64,000 bases of DNA from Allobosea sp. AAP35 (GCF_001295925.1 NZ_LJHQ01000056.1:25790-89789), one strand, 5' to 3'. Counted from the stretch's first letter, positions 1 through 9,255 are shown. Numbers and translations: made by a program. The notes: a model not told the origin generated them from the sequence alone.

Positions 1-815
1 TCGGCCGGCGTCAAGGACAAGGGCTTCCAGTCGAGCCCGCCTTCGAGAAGCAGCGGCCGGCCGGCATTGCGAGCGCCCTGGAAACTGTCCTCCAGCTCGG
101 CCTTCAGCCGCTCGAACTGCGCGTCGGTCAGGCTCGCCCCGTCCGGCCCGTCATAGACCAGCGCGCCGGAGGGCCGGGCCGCGTTGTCGAGCAGGGCCTT
201 GTGCCAGCTACTGGCGGCGTTGTGGATGTCGAGGGAGCAGGCGGCGGCCTCGATTGGTGACAGACCGTAATGGTCGTCGACCGGGTGGAAGAGGGTCAGA
301 TGCAGGATCGGCGGGACCTCGCCCTCATCCTGTCGGAAGCGGATGGTGTCGCCGCCGACTGTATAGTCATAGGCTTCAGGCCAGCCATCGCGGCCGGGCA
401 CGACCTTCATCCGGTCGGGCCGCAGCGCATAGAGTTCGCGCGGCTCGCGGCCTGCGCTTGCCGCCTCGACATAGGCGTTGCCGGCGACCAGCAGATGCCC
501 GAACAGCATCTCGCGGAAGGCGATGCCGCCCTGGCGCGGATTGGGCCTGTCGATCAGCACCAGCGCCGGATGCTCCGGCATTTCGCGCGTCCCAACCTTG
601 GCGATCAGCGGCGCCTGCGCCGCCGCCTCCGCGATCAGCCGGACACAGCGATGCACGACCGGGTTGCGCTCATAGCCCTCGCGGGCCAGCGCCGCATAAT
701 CGCGCGGCGTCCAGACCGGGCGCCCGGCCTCATGCAGCGCGATCAGCGGCCCGACGCGCGAGCGCTTGCGTTCCGGCGCGGCGAGGCCGCGCAGGTGGCG
801 AAGGAAATTGAGCAT
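1..815 (-). CDS. Portal protein, HK97/GTA type (partial, C-terminus outside window)
   Basis: The first 271 codons of a portal protein are visible; the rest runs off the left edge. Portal proteins form the dodecameric ring through which DNA enters the capsid and on which the terminase docks. The N-terminus starts MLNFLRHLRGL, followed by GRPVWTPRDYAALAREGY, NPVVHRCVRLIAEAAA and, further on, HPVDDHYGLSPIEAA. These are characteristic of HK97-type portals and very close to gene-transfer-agent portals (RcGTA gp3). I start at 815 because the only upstream in-frame ATG (851) lies inside a palindromic repeat. It follows the large terminase on the same strand, the usual GTA order. An ordinary HK97-like prophage is the alternative, since the capsid genes are not in view. 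Confidence 0.85.
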   Translation of the reverse strand, partial: MLNFLRHLRGLAAPERKRSRVGPLIALHEAGRPVWTPRDYAALAREGYERNPVVHRCVRLIAEAAAQAPLIAKVGTREMPEHPALVLIDRPNPRQGGIAFREMLFGHLLVAGNAYVEAASAGREPRELYALRPDRMKVVPGRDGWPEAYDYTVGGDTIRFRQDEGEVPPILHLTLFHPVDDHYGLSPIEAAACSLDIHNAASSWHKALLDNAARPSGALVYDGPDGASLTDAQFERLKAELEDSFQGARNAGRPLLLEGGLDWKPLSLTPA

Positions 816-846
816 GGAGATCTCGCTGTTGAGCTTGTGGTGCCGC

Positions 847-938
847 GTCATGCTCGGGCTTGACCCGAGCATCTCGGAAACCATTGTCTTCTCGTCCGGA
901 GATTCTCGGTTCTACGCTTCGCTACGCCCGAGAATGAC
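847..938. repeat. Palindromic intergenic element (GTCAT...ATGAC family, type A)
   Basis: The element begins GTCATGCTCGGG and ends CCCGAGAATGAC. An internal perfect hairpin, ATGCTCGGG-CTTGA-CCCGAGCAT, occupies about 850-871, and a second inverted pair (ATTCTCGG / CCGAGAAT) fills the right half. A close copy lies at 42932-43006. It separates the terminase and portal genes and ends just before the terminase stop codon (944-946). Confidence 0.8.
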
Positions 939-943
939 GGCTG

Positions 944-2254
944 CTAAATCCCCCGCACCCGCGGCCGGCCCTTTGGGCCCAGCATCAGATGGGTCAGCGC
1001 CCAGACGAGCGCGTCGAGCCTGTCCGGCGAGCGGCCGGAGCTGAGGCCGCCGGGGCCGAAATCGCACATCTCGTCTTCCAGCGCCGGGAAAGCCCCGGCA
1101 TGGCGCACCCGCCCCTGCGCATAGAGCGCCGCCACCGGCTCGGCGCGCAGGTATTTCCCCCGCGTCGCCCTGACTGCGCTCACCGGTACGCCGGCATCGA
1201 CCTCGCGGATGACCGCGGTCGCCATCTCGCCGCCCTGGTTGACCTCGACGATGAGCGCATCGGCCTCGAAGCGCCGGTAGAGCGCGACCGCCTTGGCCGC
1301 CCACTCATGCGGGCGGGCGCCCGACACAGTGCCATCCTCCAGCACATGGCCGAGGCCTTCGCTGTCGACACCGGCCACCACCAGCCCGCAGGAATCGGCC
1401 CGGGCCGAGGACGAGGCCGGCGGATCGACCGCGACCACGATCCGCGCCAGGGCCGGCGCTTCCCGCTCGCGGCAATCCTCGATCATCGCCCGCGTCCAGA
1501 GCGCATCGGCGCTTTCCTCGACCAGTTCGCCGTCCAATTCCTGCCGGCCGAGCCGGGTGCCGCCATAGCTCTGCGTCACGCTGCGGATGAAGTCTGCCGC
1601 GAGGTTGAAGCGGTTAGCGCTCGTCGCCGCGCGGCTCACCGCCACCTGCGAATCGTCCAGCAGCCGCTTGATCAGCGGCAGCGGGCGCGGCGTCGTGGTG
1701 ACGATCTGGCGCGGCCGGTCGCCGAGGCGAAGCCCGAATTGCAGCATGTCCCAGGTCTCCTGAAGTTTCGGCCACTTGGCCAGTTCGTCGGACCAGGCGG
1801 CGCCGAATTGCGGGCCGCGCAACCCTTCCGGATCCTCGGCCGAAAACACCTGGGCGATGGCGCCATTGGGCCATTCGAGCCGCCGCCGCGAGGGATACCA
1901 GCTCGGCCGCTCCCAGCGCGTGTGGATCGAGAGCAGTCCGGAGACGCCCTCGATCATCACGTCGCGGACCTGGCCTTGCGTCTCGCCGACCAGCGCGATG
2001 CGCTCGGTGGCGGCCGGCGCATAAGGCTCCTGCCCCAGCGCCATGCCCTTGACCCATTCGGCGCCGGTGCGGGTCTTGCCCGCGCCCCGCCCTCCGAGCA
2101 CCAGCCAGATCGACCAGCGGGGTTCCGGCGGCTTCTGATCAGGGCGCGCCCAGATCAGCCACTCGGCCTTGAGGACCTCGTATTCATGAGGCGTCGCTGT
2201 TTCCATCAGGAGCCGCAGGGCCGGAAGACGATCCTCCGGCGGCAATGACTTCAA
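944..2254 (-). CDS. Terminase large subunit, GTA/phage DNA-packaging ATPase-nuclease
   Basis: This 436-residue packaging motor pumps DNA into the prohead and cuts it. From the chosen start, Walker A GGRGAGKT is at about 54-61, the Walker B-like AAWSDELAKW at 152-161, the coupling motif TTTPRP near 186, and the RNase H-like nuclease begins at VAVDPP (about 274). The WxxWARPDQ lead-in before Walker A is typical of GTA terminases. The start chosen is TTG at 2254 (MKSLPPEDRLPALR), after AAAGGAG and overlapping the upstream small gene by 71 nt. The frame stays open back to 2461, but that stretch is an Arg-rich shadow of the upstream gene; ATG 2206 is another candidate. The portal gene follows. Confidence 0.88.
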   Translation of the reverse strand: MKSLPPEDRLPALRLLMETATPHEYEVLKAEWLIWARPDQKPPEPRWSIWLVLGGRGAGKTRTGAEWVKGMALGQEPYAPAATERIALVGETQGQVRDVMIEGVSGLLSIHTRWERPSWYPSRRRLEWPNGAIAQVFSAEDPEGLRGPQFGAAWSDELAKWPKLQETWDMLQFGLRLGDRPRQIVTTTPRPLPLIKRLLDDSQVAVSRAATSANRFNLAADFIRSVTQSYGGTRLGRQELDGELVEESADALWTRAMIEDCREREAPALARIVVAVDPPASSSARADSCGLVVAGVDSEGLGHVLEDGTVSGARPHEWAAKAVALYRRFEADALIVEVNQGGEMATAVIREVDAGVPVSAVRATRGKYLRAEPVAALYAQGRVRHAGAFPALEDEMCDFGPGGLSSGRSPDRLDALVWALTHLMLGPKGRPRVRGI

Positions 2255-2582
2255 GACGTCGTGCAAGCTCCTTTCGGAGTTCGGCGACGTGGCGCAGTCC
2301 TGCGGCGGGCGAGAGGTCATCGTTGGTTTTGTCCTCCCGGCCGGGCGCCGTCGCATCGAGCGCCACCAGTTCGCGCACGGTGCGGGCGAGCACGGCCAGC
2401 GCCTTCGCCTCGGATTCGCTGGCCGCCGCGCCCTTCGGCAGTTCGTCGAGCCGCGCCTCATGCGCGTCGAGCTGGCGCTGCGCGGCGCGCCAGAGCCGCG
2501 TCACCACGGCCTTGCGGGCCACGGACAAGCGCTTGCCCTTCGCGACCGGCAAAGCCGGCGCGTCATCGTCGTCATCGGACAT
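2184..2582 (-). CDS. Small terminase-like / GTA gp1-like protein
   Basis: This 132-residue charged, mainly helical protein has an acidic N-terminus (MSDDDDDAP), a basic helical core containing RLWRAAQRQLDAHEARLDEL, and a predicted helix RTVRELVALDATAPG followed by ELRKELARRLE. It lies immediately upstream of the large terminase and overlaps it, the position of RcGTA gene 1, which encodes the small terminase. The assignment rests on position, size and helical character rather than on a diagnostic motif. It could equally be an uncharacterised head-cluster protein. Confidence 0.6.
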   Translation of the reverse strand: MSDDDDDAPALPVAKGKRLSVARKAVVTRLWRAAQRQLDAHEARLDELPKGAAASESEAKALAVLARTVRELVALDATAPGREDKTNDDLSPAAGLRHVAELRKELARRLEVIAAGGSSSGPAAPDGNSDAS

Positions 2583-2612
2583 GGGTAAAACCTCGCAGGG
2601 CCCGACATGCGA

Positions 2613-2641
2613 AAGCCGCCGGCGGATGAGCGCGGCGGCTT
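2613..2641. terminator. Possible hairpin between LOG gene and GTA locus
   Basis: AAGCCGCC (2613-2620) pairs with GGCGGCTT (2634-2641) around a 13-nt loop. It lies about 100 nt beyond the stop of the minus-strand LOG gene and just upstream of the GTA small gene. There is no T-tract, so intrinsic termination is uncertain. The rest of 2583-2743 holds nothing I recognise. Confidence 0.3.
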
Positions 2642-2743
2642 CGTTTCAGTCACACTTCGTGAGCGTTCCTGATGTCTACCCGATCAGCGTGACGCTGTCA
2701 AGGACTAATTTCCTACAACCATTAAGTGCGCGGCTGGAGTCCA

Positions 2744-3325
2744 TCACACCTCCTCCTTCTCAACCCATTTATACGTCACCGCCGGCACGTACTGCTCCAT
2801 CCGGTCGAGCAGGGTCGCGGGCTGGGTGTCGGTGATCGTCATGGCGCGGTGGGTCTGCTTGAGGAAGCCGGCCTCCACCGTGTTGTCGAGGAAGGTCGCC
2901 AAGGGATCGTAGAAGCCGGCGACGTTGAGGAAGGCGAGCGGCTTGTCGTGGATGCCGAGCTGCGCCCAGGTCCAGATCTCGAACAGCTCCTCGAAGGTGC
3001 CGATGCCGCCGGGCATGGCGATGAAGCCCTCCGAGAGTTCGGCCATGCGGGCCTTGCGGATATGCATGGTCTCGACGATCTCGAGCCGGGTCAGCCCGTG
3101 ATGGCCGACCTCCTTTTCGCGCAGCGCGCGCGGGATGATGCCATGAACCTCGCCGCCGGCGGCGAGCGCCGCATCGGCGACGACGCCCATCAGCCCGACC
3201 GCGCCGCCGCCATAGACCAGCACCATGCCGCGGCGTGCGATCTCTGCGCCCATGGCGCGCGCGCCATCGGCATAGACGGGATCATTGCCGGGGTTGGACC
3301 CGCAGAAGACGCAGACGGATTTCAT
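2744..3325 (-). CDS. LOG family (TIGR00730) nucleotide 5'-monophosphate phosphoribohydrolase
   Basis: This 193-residue Rossmann-like protein belongs to the LOG/YgdH family, which removes ribose 5-phosphate from cytokinin nucleotides or other nucleoside monophosphates. The signature PGGIGTFEE is at 105-113 and the glycine-rich [11 protein letters not shown] near 38-47. Length matches the family. The start at 3325 ([10 protein letters not shown]) has AGAGG upstream; the frame is open further but that region encodes the end of the neighbouring peptidase in another frame. It lies 4 nt after the M20 dipeptidase stop, so the two are probably co-transcribed. Substrate cannot be deduced; bacterial members are often called lysine decarboxylases by mistake. 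Confidence 0.9.
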   Translation of the reverse strand: MKSVCVFCGSNPGNDPVYADGARAMGAEIARRGMVLVYGGGAVGLMGVVADAALAAGGEVHGIIPRALREKEVGHHGLTRLEIVETMHIRKARMAELSEGFIAMPGGIGTFEELFEIWTWAQLGIHDKPLAFLNVAGFYDPLATFLDNTVEAGFLKQTHRAMTITDTQPATLLDRMEQYVPAVTYKWVEKEEV

Positions 3326-3329
3326 CGAT

Positions 3330-4721
3330 TCACACCTCTTCCGTCGCCAGCGCCTGCAGGATGCGTGCCCAGGAGCGCTGGCCCTTGTGGAACGACGAAA
3401 GGTCGTATTTCTCGTTGGGCGAATGCACGCGATCGTCATCGAGCCCGAAGCCGACGAGCAGCGTGTCGATGCCGAGCAGGCGCTTGAAATCGCCAACGAC
3501 GGGGATCGAGCCGCCCGAGCCGATGGTGACGGCCTTGCGGCCCCATTCCTCCGTCAGCGCGGCTTGTGCCTTGCGCAGGGCCTGCGACTCGACCGGCACG
3601 GCGATGGCCGGCGAGGCGCCATGGGCGATGAACTCGGCCGTCACATCGGCCGGCAACCGCGCGCGCACGAAGGCCTGGAAGGCGGCGGCGATCTTCTCTG
3701 GGTCCTGCTGCCCGACGAGCCGAAAGGAGACCTTTGCCGAGGCTTTTGAGGCGATCACCGTCTTGGTGCCCTCCCCGGTATAGCCGCCCCAGAGGCCGTT
3801 GACGTCGCAGGTCGGGCGCGACTGGATCTGCTCGATCAGCATGCGACCTTTCTCGCCGATCGAGTGCTTCAGCCCGATCTGGCCCAAAAACTCCTCTTCG
3901 GTGAGGTTGAGATCGGCCCAGTCGGCCTTCTGCTGGTTGGTCGGCTCCTCGACGCCGTCATAGAAGCCCGGCAGCGTGACCCGCCCGTCCTCGTCATGCA
4001 GGGCCGCGACGATCTTCGCCAGCACATGGACGGGATTGGCGGCCGCGCCGCCAAACAGCCCCGAATGGAGGTCGCGGTCGGCGCAGGTGATCGTCACCTC
4101 CTGATAGACCATGCCGCGCAGCGAGGCCGTGATGGCCGGCGTCTGCCGGTCCCACATGCCGGTGTCGCAGACCAGCGCAAAATCGGCCTTCAGTTCCTCG
4201 GCATTTTCGCGGACGAAGGCCGGCAGATTTACCGAGCCCGACTCTTCCTCGCCCTCGACCATGATGGTGACGCCGATCGGTAGATCGCCGCTCTCACTGA
4301 GCGTCGCCCGCAGCGCCTCGACGAAGGTCATGACCTGGCCCTTGTCGTCGCAGGCCCCGCGCGCGACGATGACCTTCCGGCCGGGCTCGATCTCCTTGAC
4401 CACCGGCTCGAAGGGCTTGGTGTCCCAAAGCTCCAGCGGATCGACCGGCTGGACATCGTAATGCCCATAGAACAGCACATGCGGCGCGCCGGGCTTGGGC
4501 CGGTGGGCGAGCACGATCGGATGGCCGGGCGTCTCGCGCAGGCCGGCGTTGAAACCGAGCGATTCCAGATCCCTCGCCAGCCACTCCGCCGCGCGGCGGC
4601 TGTCGGCAGCGTAAGCCGAATCAGTCGAGATCGAGGGGATTTCGAGCCAGGAGGACAGGCGGGTCAGCGAGGCGTCGAGATCGGCGTCGAGGCGGGAGAG
4701 GATCGCGGGAAGCTGGGTCAT
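3330..4721 (-). CDS. M20 family metallo-dipeptidase (cytosolic)
   Basis: This 463-residue M20/M28-type di-zinc peptidase resembles carnosinase-like dipeptidases. Metal-binding and catalytic signatures are YGHYDVQP (H87, D89), RGACDDKGQ (bridging Asp about 125), and VEGEEESGS (general-base Glu and metal Glu about 158-160), with a dimerisation domain in the middle and a C-terminal metal His. No signal peptide is present, so it is cytoplasmic. Start ATG 4721 (MTQLPAIL) is taken because the N-terminal helix of the family begins there; another in-frame Met lies about 20 codons upstream. The LOG gene follows after 4 nt. The exact peptide substrate is unknown. Confidence 0.9.
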   Translation of the reverse strand: MTQLPAILSRLDADLDASLTRLSSWLEIPSISTDSAYAADSRRAAEWLARDLESLGFNAGLRETPGHPIVLAHRPKPGAPHVLFYGHYDVQPVDPLELWDTKPFEPVVKEIEPGRKVIVARGACDDKGQVMTFVEALRATLSESGDLPIGVTIMVEGEEESGSVNLPAFVRENAEELKADFALVCDTGMWDRQTPAITASLRGMVYQEVTITCADRDLHSGLFGGAAANPVHVLAKIVAALHDEDGRVTLPGFYDGVEEPTNQQKADWADLNLTEEEFLGQIGLKHSIGEKGRMLIEQIQSRPTCDVNGLWGGYTGEGTKTVIASKASAKVSFRLVGQQDPEKIAAAFQAFVRARLPADVTAEFIAHGASPAIAVPVESQALRKAQAALTEEWGRKAVTIGSGGSIPVVGDFKRLLGIDTLLVGFGLDDDRVHSPNEKYDLSSFHKGQRSWARILQALATEEV

Positions 4722-4857
4722 GGCACTCGGCAGGTCTGGGCTCGTGCGGGGAGGCAGAGCCGATTCAGGTGACGCCATCATGGCAAGGCGCGGGGGCGGC
4801 GTCAGCACCCGAACACGCAGGCAGTGCCAGCCCTGCAAGCGTGGCATTCACCACAGT

Positions 4858-4973
4858 CCTCATCCTGAGAAGCCGTTTCGTCAGAAATGGCGTCTCGAAG
4901 GATGTTTAAGGAGGCTCCCGTGGCATCCGGAGCATCCTTCGAGACGCCGCTTTCGCGGCTCCTCAGGATGAGG
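4858..4973. repeat. Palindromic intergenic element (CCTCATCCTGAG type)
   Basis: The inverted ends CCTCATCCTGAG and CTCAGGATGAGG bracket a second nested pair (TGGCGTCTCGAAGGATG / CATCCTTCGAGACGCC). The long cruciform-like structure fills most of the 274-bp gap between the M20 peptidase start and the HerA-like gene stop. It may form a terminator-like RNA structure. Nothing else is evident in this gap. Confidence 0.7.
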
Positions 4974-4995
4974 GCTGAGATTGCGCCGCCGTTTC

Positions 4996-6537
4996 CTACC
5001 GCTTCCCGCCCATCATGCTGCCCAGCACGCCGCGCAGGATCGCGGTGCCGACCTGGCGGCCGATCGTGGTCGCGGCCGAGCGGGCGGCTGAGGTCAGCAC
5101 CTTTTCCGCCATGCTCTGCGGCAGAGGGCCGCCCCGGCTGCCGGGGCCGGTCTTGGGGCGCTGCTGCGGCGCGGCGCCGCCGAGCCAGCCGCCGATCGTG
5201 TCGAGGATGCCGCCGCCGCCCGTCGTCGAGGCCTCGACAGGGTCGACATCAGTGTCAAGATTCTTGCGGCCGGCCAGCATCTCGAAGGCCGACTCGCGGT
5301 CGACCATGGTGTCGTATTTGCCCTTGAAGCCCGACTCGACCAGCGCCTGCTGGCGGATCTGCAGCGAGCAGGGGCCGACCTGCGCCATCGGCGGGGCGAT
5401 CAGCGTGCGCTCGACGATGGTCGGCGTACCCCTGCCCTCCAGCGTCGAAGTCAGCGCCTCGCCGACGGCCAGCTGCATGATCACGTCGGCCGTGTTGATC
5501 TTGGGGTTCTGGCGGAAGGTTTCGGCGGCCGCCTTGACCGCCTTCTGGTCGCGCGGGGTGAAGGCGCGCAGCGCGTGCTGGACGCGGTTGCCGAGCTGGG
5601 CCAGCACGGTGTCGGGAATATCGAGCGGGTTCTGCGTGACGAAATAGACGCCGACGCCCTTCGAGCGGATCAGCCGCACCACCTGCTCGACCGCCGTCAG
5701 CAGCGCCTTGGGCGCGCCGTTGAAGAGCAGATGCGCCTCGTCAAAGAAGAAGACGAGCTTCGGCTTGTCGAGATCGCCGACCTCGGGAAGCTGCTCGAAC
5801 AGTTCCGAGAGCAGCCAGAGCAGGAAGGTCGAATACAGCCGCGGATTGGCCATCAGCTTGTCGGCTGCCATGATGTTGACGATGCCGCGGCCATAGCGGT
5901 CGGTCTTCATCAGATCGGCGATGTCGAGCGCCGGCTCGCCGAAGAACATGTCGCCCTTCTGGTTTTCCAGAACGAGCAAAGCGCGCTGGATCGTGCCGAC
6001 GGTCTGCGAGGTGACATTGCCGTATTTGGTGGTCAGTTCCTTGGCGTTCTCGGCGATATGCGCCAGGATCGCGCGGAGATCCTTGAGGTCGAGCAGCAGC
6101 AGCTTCTGCTCGTCGGCGATGCGGAAGGCGATGTTGAGCACGCCCTCCTGCGTCTCGTTGAGATCGAGCAGGCGGGCGAGCAGCAGCGGACCCATCTCGG
6201 AGATGGTGGCGCGGACGGGGTGGCCCTGCTCGCCGAAAACGTCCCAGAACACGGTTGTGAACTGGTCGGGCTCGTACTTCACGCCGATCTCTTCGGCACG
6301 CTTGACGAAGGGCGGCTTGGAATCGCCCGGCGCCGCAATGCCGGACAGATCGCCCTTGATGTCGGCGGCGAAAACCGGAACGCCGGCCCTCGCGAAGCCT
6401 TCGGCCATCACCTGCAGCGTCACCGTCTTGCCGGTGCCCGTCGCGCCGGTGACAAGGCCGTGGCGGTTGGCGAGCTTCAGCAGCAGGTTCTCGGCCTTCC
6501 AGCTCTTGCCGATCAGAATCGCGCCGTCTTCAGCCAT
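4996..6537 (-). CDS. HerA-like ATPase, DUF853 (YjgR) family
   Basis: This 513-residue P-loop ATPase is of the HerA/FtsK superfamily. It opens with the DUF853 lead ILIGKSWKAENLLL, has Walker A GATGTGKT at 31-38, Walker B LVFFFDEAHLL at 261-271, and the downstream sensor region YFVTQNPLDIPDTVL. The C-terminal 60 residues are a Gly/Pro/Ala-rich low-complexity linker ending in a small basic helical tail, as in E. coli YjgR. Cytoplasmic; its physiological role is unknown although DNA pumping is implied by the family. It stands alone, divergent from the small gene at 6692. Confidence 0.9.
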   Translation of the reverse strand: MAEDGAILIGKSWKAENLLLKLANRHGLVTGATGTGKTVTLQVMAEGFARAGVPVFAADIKGDLSGIAAPGDSKPPFVKRAEEIGVKYEPDQFTTVFWDVFGEQGHPVRATISEMGPLLLARLLDLNETQEGVLNIAFRIADEQKLLLLDLKDLRAILAHIAENAKELTTKYGNVTSQTVGTIQRALLVLENQKGDMFFGEPALDIADLMKTDRYGRGIVNIMAADKLMANPRLYSTFLLWLLSELFEQLPEVGDLDKPKLVFFFDEAHLLFNGAPKALLTAVEQVVRLIRSKGVGVYFVTQNPLDIPDTVLAQLGNRVQHALRAFTPRDQKAVKAAAETFRQNPKINTADVIMQLAVGEALTSTLEGRGTPTIVERTLIAPPMAQVGPCSLQIRQQALVESGFKGKYDTMVDRESAFEMLAGRKNLDTDVDPVEASTTGGGGILDTIGGWLGGAAPQQRPKTGPGSRGGPLPQSMAEKVLTSAARSAATTIGRQVGTAILRGVLGSMMGGKR

Positions 6538-6691
6538 GGGCCCCGCCTGTTGCGTTATCGAAACGTCAGGGCAAGGGTGTAGCGAAACGCGCCCGCCGGC
6601 GGAAGCCCGCTCGCGCGGGCTCAGTGCTTGATCGAACCGTTGATATGTGAACTATCTCGCCCGACACTCCGCAACCGACAGGACCAAGAGC

Positions 6692-7078
6692 ATGGACGAA
6701 CTGATCTCCCGCGTGATGGCGGCCTCGGGCCTCAATGAAGAGCTCGCCCGCAAGGCGATCGGCATCATCCTCGCCTTTCTGCAGAAGGAAGGCCCCCCGG
6801 CCGAGATCGGCGAGCTGATGGCGGCGCTGCCGGGCGCTCAGGAACTCGCCGAGACCGAAGGCGGCGCCAAGGGCGGGCTGATGGGCATGGTCGGCGGCAT
6901 GATGGGCGGCAGCGGCGGCGTGATGGCGCTGGGCGGGCAGTTGATGGGCGCTGGCCTGTCGATGGGCCAGATCCAGTCGGTCTCGAAGGAAATGTTCGCG
7001 GTCGGCCGCGAGAAGGCGGGCGAGGACACGATGGGCGCAATCGTCGGCGCCATCCCCGGCCTCGGCCAGTTCGTCTGA
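6692..7078 (+). CDS. Small helical, Gly/Met-rich protein (DUF2267/DUF2780-like)
   Basis: The protein has 128 residues. An N-terminal helical part (MDELISRVMAASGLNEELARKAIGIILAFL, quoted here only to show its helix pattern by residues 1-30) resembles the repeat helices of DUF2267/DUF2780 proteins. The middle (about 60-90) is strikingly Gly/Met-rich (GLMGMVGGMMGGSGGVM), and the end is IPGLGQFV. No signal peptide. ATG 6692 is preferred over 6647 because conserved-looking sequence begins there. A strong hairpin follows the stop. Function unknown; the family assignment is by pattern and tentative. Confidence 0.6.
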   Translation: MDELISRVMAASGLNEELARKAIGIILAFLQKEGPPAEIGELMAALPGAQELAETEGGAKGGLMGMVGGMMGGSGGVMALGGQLMGAGLSMGQIQSVSKEMFAVGREKAGEDTMGAIVGAIPGLGQFV

Positions 7079-7103
7079 GCCGCGCCGCCGCAATGTGAAC
7101 GTC

Positions 7104-7129
7104 ACAGCGCCGCCGCGAGGCGGCGTTGT
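7104..7129 (+). terminator. Stem-loop after 6692-7078 gene
   Basis: CGCCGCC-GCGA-GGCGGCG forms the top of a stem extended at its base by ACAG/TTGT, giving about 11 bp with a GNRA tetraloop. It lies 26 nt after the stop codon and is followed by a short T-rich tract (TTGTCATTT). It probably ends this transcript before mutA. Confidence 0.6.
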
Positions 7130-7257
7130 CATTTGCGCCCTCCGCGGCGCGGGTTTGCGCAGCCGCGTTGCGACGAAGTAGGAATGGCGATGCGTCGTGG
7201 CGCGTGGCAATCACCGCCATCGCGACTGCACCAGCGGCGAAACGAGGACCGGCGCGC

Positions 7258-9255
7258 ATGAAATCGGCCCCAGCATCCGACCTCCCCGGCGAACTGGCCT
7301 TCATGGACGCCTTCCCCGTGCCCTCGCAGGAGGCTTGGCGAGCGGCCGTGGACAAGGTGCTGAAGGGCGCCGGTTTCGAGAAGCGGCTGGTGTCCAAGAC
7401 CGCCGACGGCATCCGCATCGAGCCACTTTATCCAGCCGCCAGCCCAACGCTCAGGCCATTGCGTGCCGAGACCGGCCGCTGGCATGTCGCGGCCCGTATT
7501 GACCATCCCGAGCCGGCCGAGGCGCAAAAGCTCGCTCTGGCCGACCTCGAAGGCGGTGCGGATTCGCTGACGATCGCTTTCGCCGGTTCTCCTGCGGCGC
7601 GCAGCTACGGCCTCATTGCGGATGATGTCGCCGCGCTCAATGCCGCGCTCGACGGCGCGATGCTCGATTTGATCCAGCTGCGGCTTGACCCCGCCCCGGA
7701 GGGCCGCGTCAACGCGCTGATGCTGGCCGCGCTGGTCGAAAAACGCGGGCTTTCGCCCGAGACGCTCGCAATCGACTTCGGCATGGACCCGATCGGCTTG
7801 TTTGCCTCGACCGGCGGTCTCGCCGCCCCCTGGTCCGAGGTCGGCCGGCGACTCGCCGCCACCATCCGTGCCCTGAAAACGCGCGGCTTCCAGGGGCCGT
7901 TCGTCACGGTGGATGCCCGCCCCTGGCACGAGACGGGCGCCAGCGAGGCGCACGAACTGGGCTGCGTGCTGGCAACCGCCATCGCCTATCTGCGCGCCTT
8001 GGAAGCCGAAGGCTTTTCACTGTCGGAGGCTCGCGACGCGCTCTCGTTCACGCTGGTGGCGGATACCGACGAGTTCCTGACCATCGCGAAGTTCCGCGCC
8101 GCCCGCCTGCTCTGGCAGCGTGTGCAGCAGGCCTGCGGCCTGACGCCGACGCCGATGATTGTGCATGCCGAGACGGCGTGGCGCTCTCTGACGAAACGCG
8201 ACCCTTGGGTCAATCTGCTGCGTGGCACGATCGCGACCTTTGCCGCAGGCATCGGCGGCGCCGACTCGGTGACCGTGCAGCCGTTCACAGCAGCACTCGG
8301 CCTCGCCGACGGCTTCGCGCGCCGCGTCGCCCGCAATACCCAGCTCGTCCTGCTGGAGGAGGCCAACCTCTGGCGCGTCACAGATCCTGCTGGGGGCGCC
8401 GGCGGCTTCGAAGCCCTAACGCAGGCGCTGTGCGAGCAGGGCTGGACGCAGATGCAGGCGATCGAGCGGGAGGCGAAGGACGGCCTGCCGGGCATTCTCG
8501 CGGCGCTGACCACCGGCACGCTCCAGGCCGACCTCGCCAACCAGCGCGCGACACGAACCAAGGCGATCGCGACGCGGCGCGAACCGATCACCGGAACGAG
8601 CGAATTCCCGAACCTGAAGGAGGCCGCCGTCGCCGTGCTGGATGTGGCCCCGGTGTCCCTCGGCAAGCCGAGCGGGGCAACCGGCCAGACTTTCGATCCG
8701 GAGGCCTTGATCGATCGGCTCGCCTCGGGCGCCAACCGTCGGGAGGGCCTGATCGCGCCGCAGGACGGATTGCGGGCGCAGGCCCTGCCGTCGCAGCGCC
8801 TGGCCGAACCCTTTGAGGCGCTGCGCGACCGGGCCGATGCGGCTGCGGCGCGGCCCGTCGTCTTCCTCGCGACGCTGGGGCCGGTCGCGGATTTTACGGC
8901 GCGCGCCGGTTTTGCCCGCAACCTTTTCGAAGCGGGCGGTCTCGCGGCCCCGATCGCCGACGGTTTCACCCGGGATGGCGGCACCGATCTCGCTGCACTG
9001 GTCGCCGCCTTCGAGATGTCCGGCGCAAAGCTTGCCTGCCTGTGCGGATCGGACGCCGCCTATGCGGCCGAGGGCGCTGCGGCCGCTCAGGCGCTGACGG
9101 ATGCCGGCGCGACCGTCTGGCTTGCCGGAAAGCCGGGAGAACTTGAGGCGGCGCTGCGCGCGGCTGGCGTCGGCAGTTATGTTCATGCCGGCTGTGATGC
9201 GGTGGCTATGCTTCAGGAGGCTCTCGCGGCGGCAATGCCAGCCTTGTCCGATTAG
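7258..9255 (+). CDS. mutA: Methylmalonyl-CoA mutase small (alpha/MutA-type) subunit
   Basis: This 665-residue protein is the non-catalytic partner of the heterodimeric adenosylcobalamin-dependent mutase that interconverts (R)-methylmalonyl-CoA and succinyl-CoA, linking propionyl-CoA and ethylmalonyl-CoA routes to the TCA cycle. The TIM-barrel half is recognisable through AFPVPSQEAWRAAV, IEPLYP, and RNTQLVLLEEANLWRVTDPAGGAGG. The C-terminal flavodoxin-like half lacks the DxHxxG cobalt-ligand motif, as expected for MutA. ATG 7258 has GAGG just upstream; an upstream in-frame start would add a low-complexity Arg-rich leader. mutB is not adjacent: a toxin-antitoxin pair and thiD lie between. Confidence 0.9.
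   Translation: MKSAPASDLPGELAFMDAFPVPSQEAWRAAVDKVLKGAGFEKRLVSKTADGIRIEPLYPAASPTLRPLRAETGRWHVAARIDHPEPAEAQKLALADLEGGADSLTIAFAGSPAARSYGLIADDVAALNAALDGAMLDLIQLRLDPAPEGRVNALMLAALVEKRGLSPETLAIDFGMDPIGLFASTGGLAAPWSEVGRRLAATIRALKTRGFQGPFVTVDARPWHETGASEAHELGCVLATAIAYLRALEAEGFSLSEARDALSFTLVADTDEFLTIAKFRAARLLWQRVQQACGLTPTPMIVHAETAWRSLTKRDPWVNLLRGTIATFAAGIGGADSVTVQPFTAALGLADGFARRVARNTQLVLLEEANLWRVTDPAGGAGGFEALTQALCEQGWTQMQAIEREAKDGLPGILAALTTGTLQADLANQRATRTKAIATRREPITGTSEFPNLKEAAVAVLDVAPVSLGKPSGATGQTFDPEALIDRLASGANRREGLIAPQDGLRAQALPSQRLAEPFEALRDRADAAAARPVVFLATLGPVADFTARAGFARNLFEAGGLAAPIADGFTRDGGTDLAALVAAFEMSGAKLACLCGSDAAYAAEGAAAAQALTDAGATVWLAGKPGELEAALRAAGVGSYVHAGCDAVAMLQEALAAAMPALSD

Noticed and set aside
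1..2582. Ordinary prophage
   Set aside because: No integrase, repressor or att-like repeat is visible, and the terminase and portal motifs are GTA-like. The left side is outside the window, so this is only a preference.
7131..7257. A cobalamin riboswitch upstream of mutA
   Set aside because: The 127-bp leader lacks the B12-box consensus and room for the aptamer.
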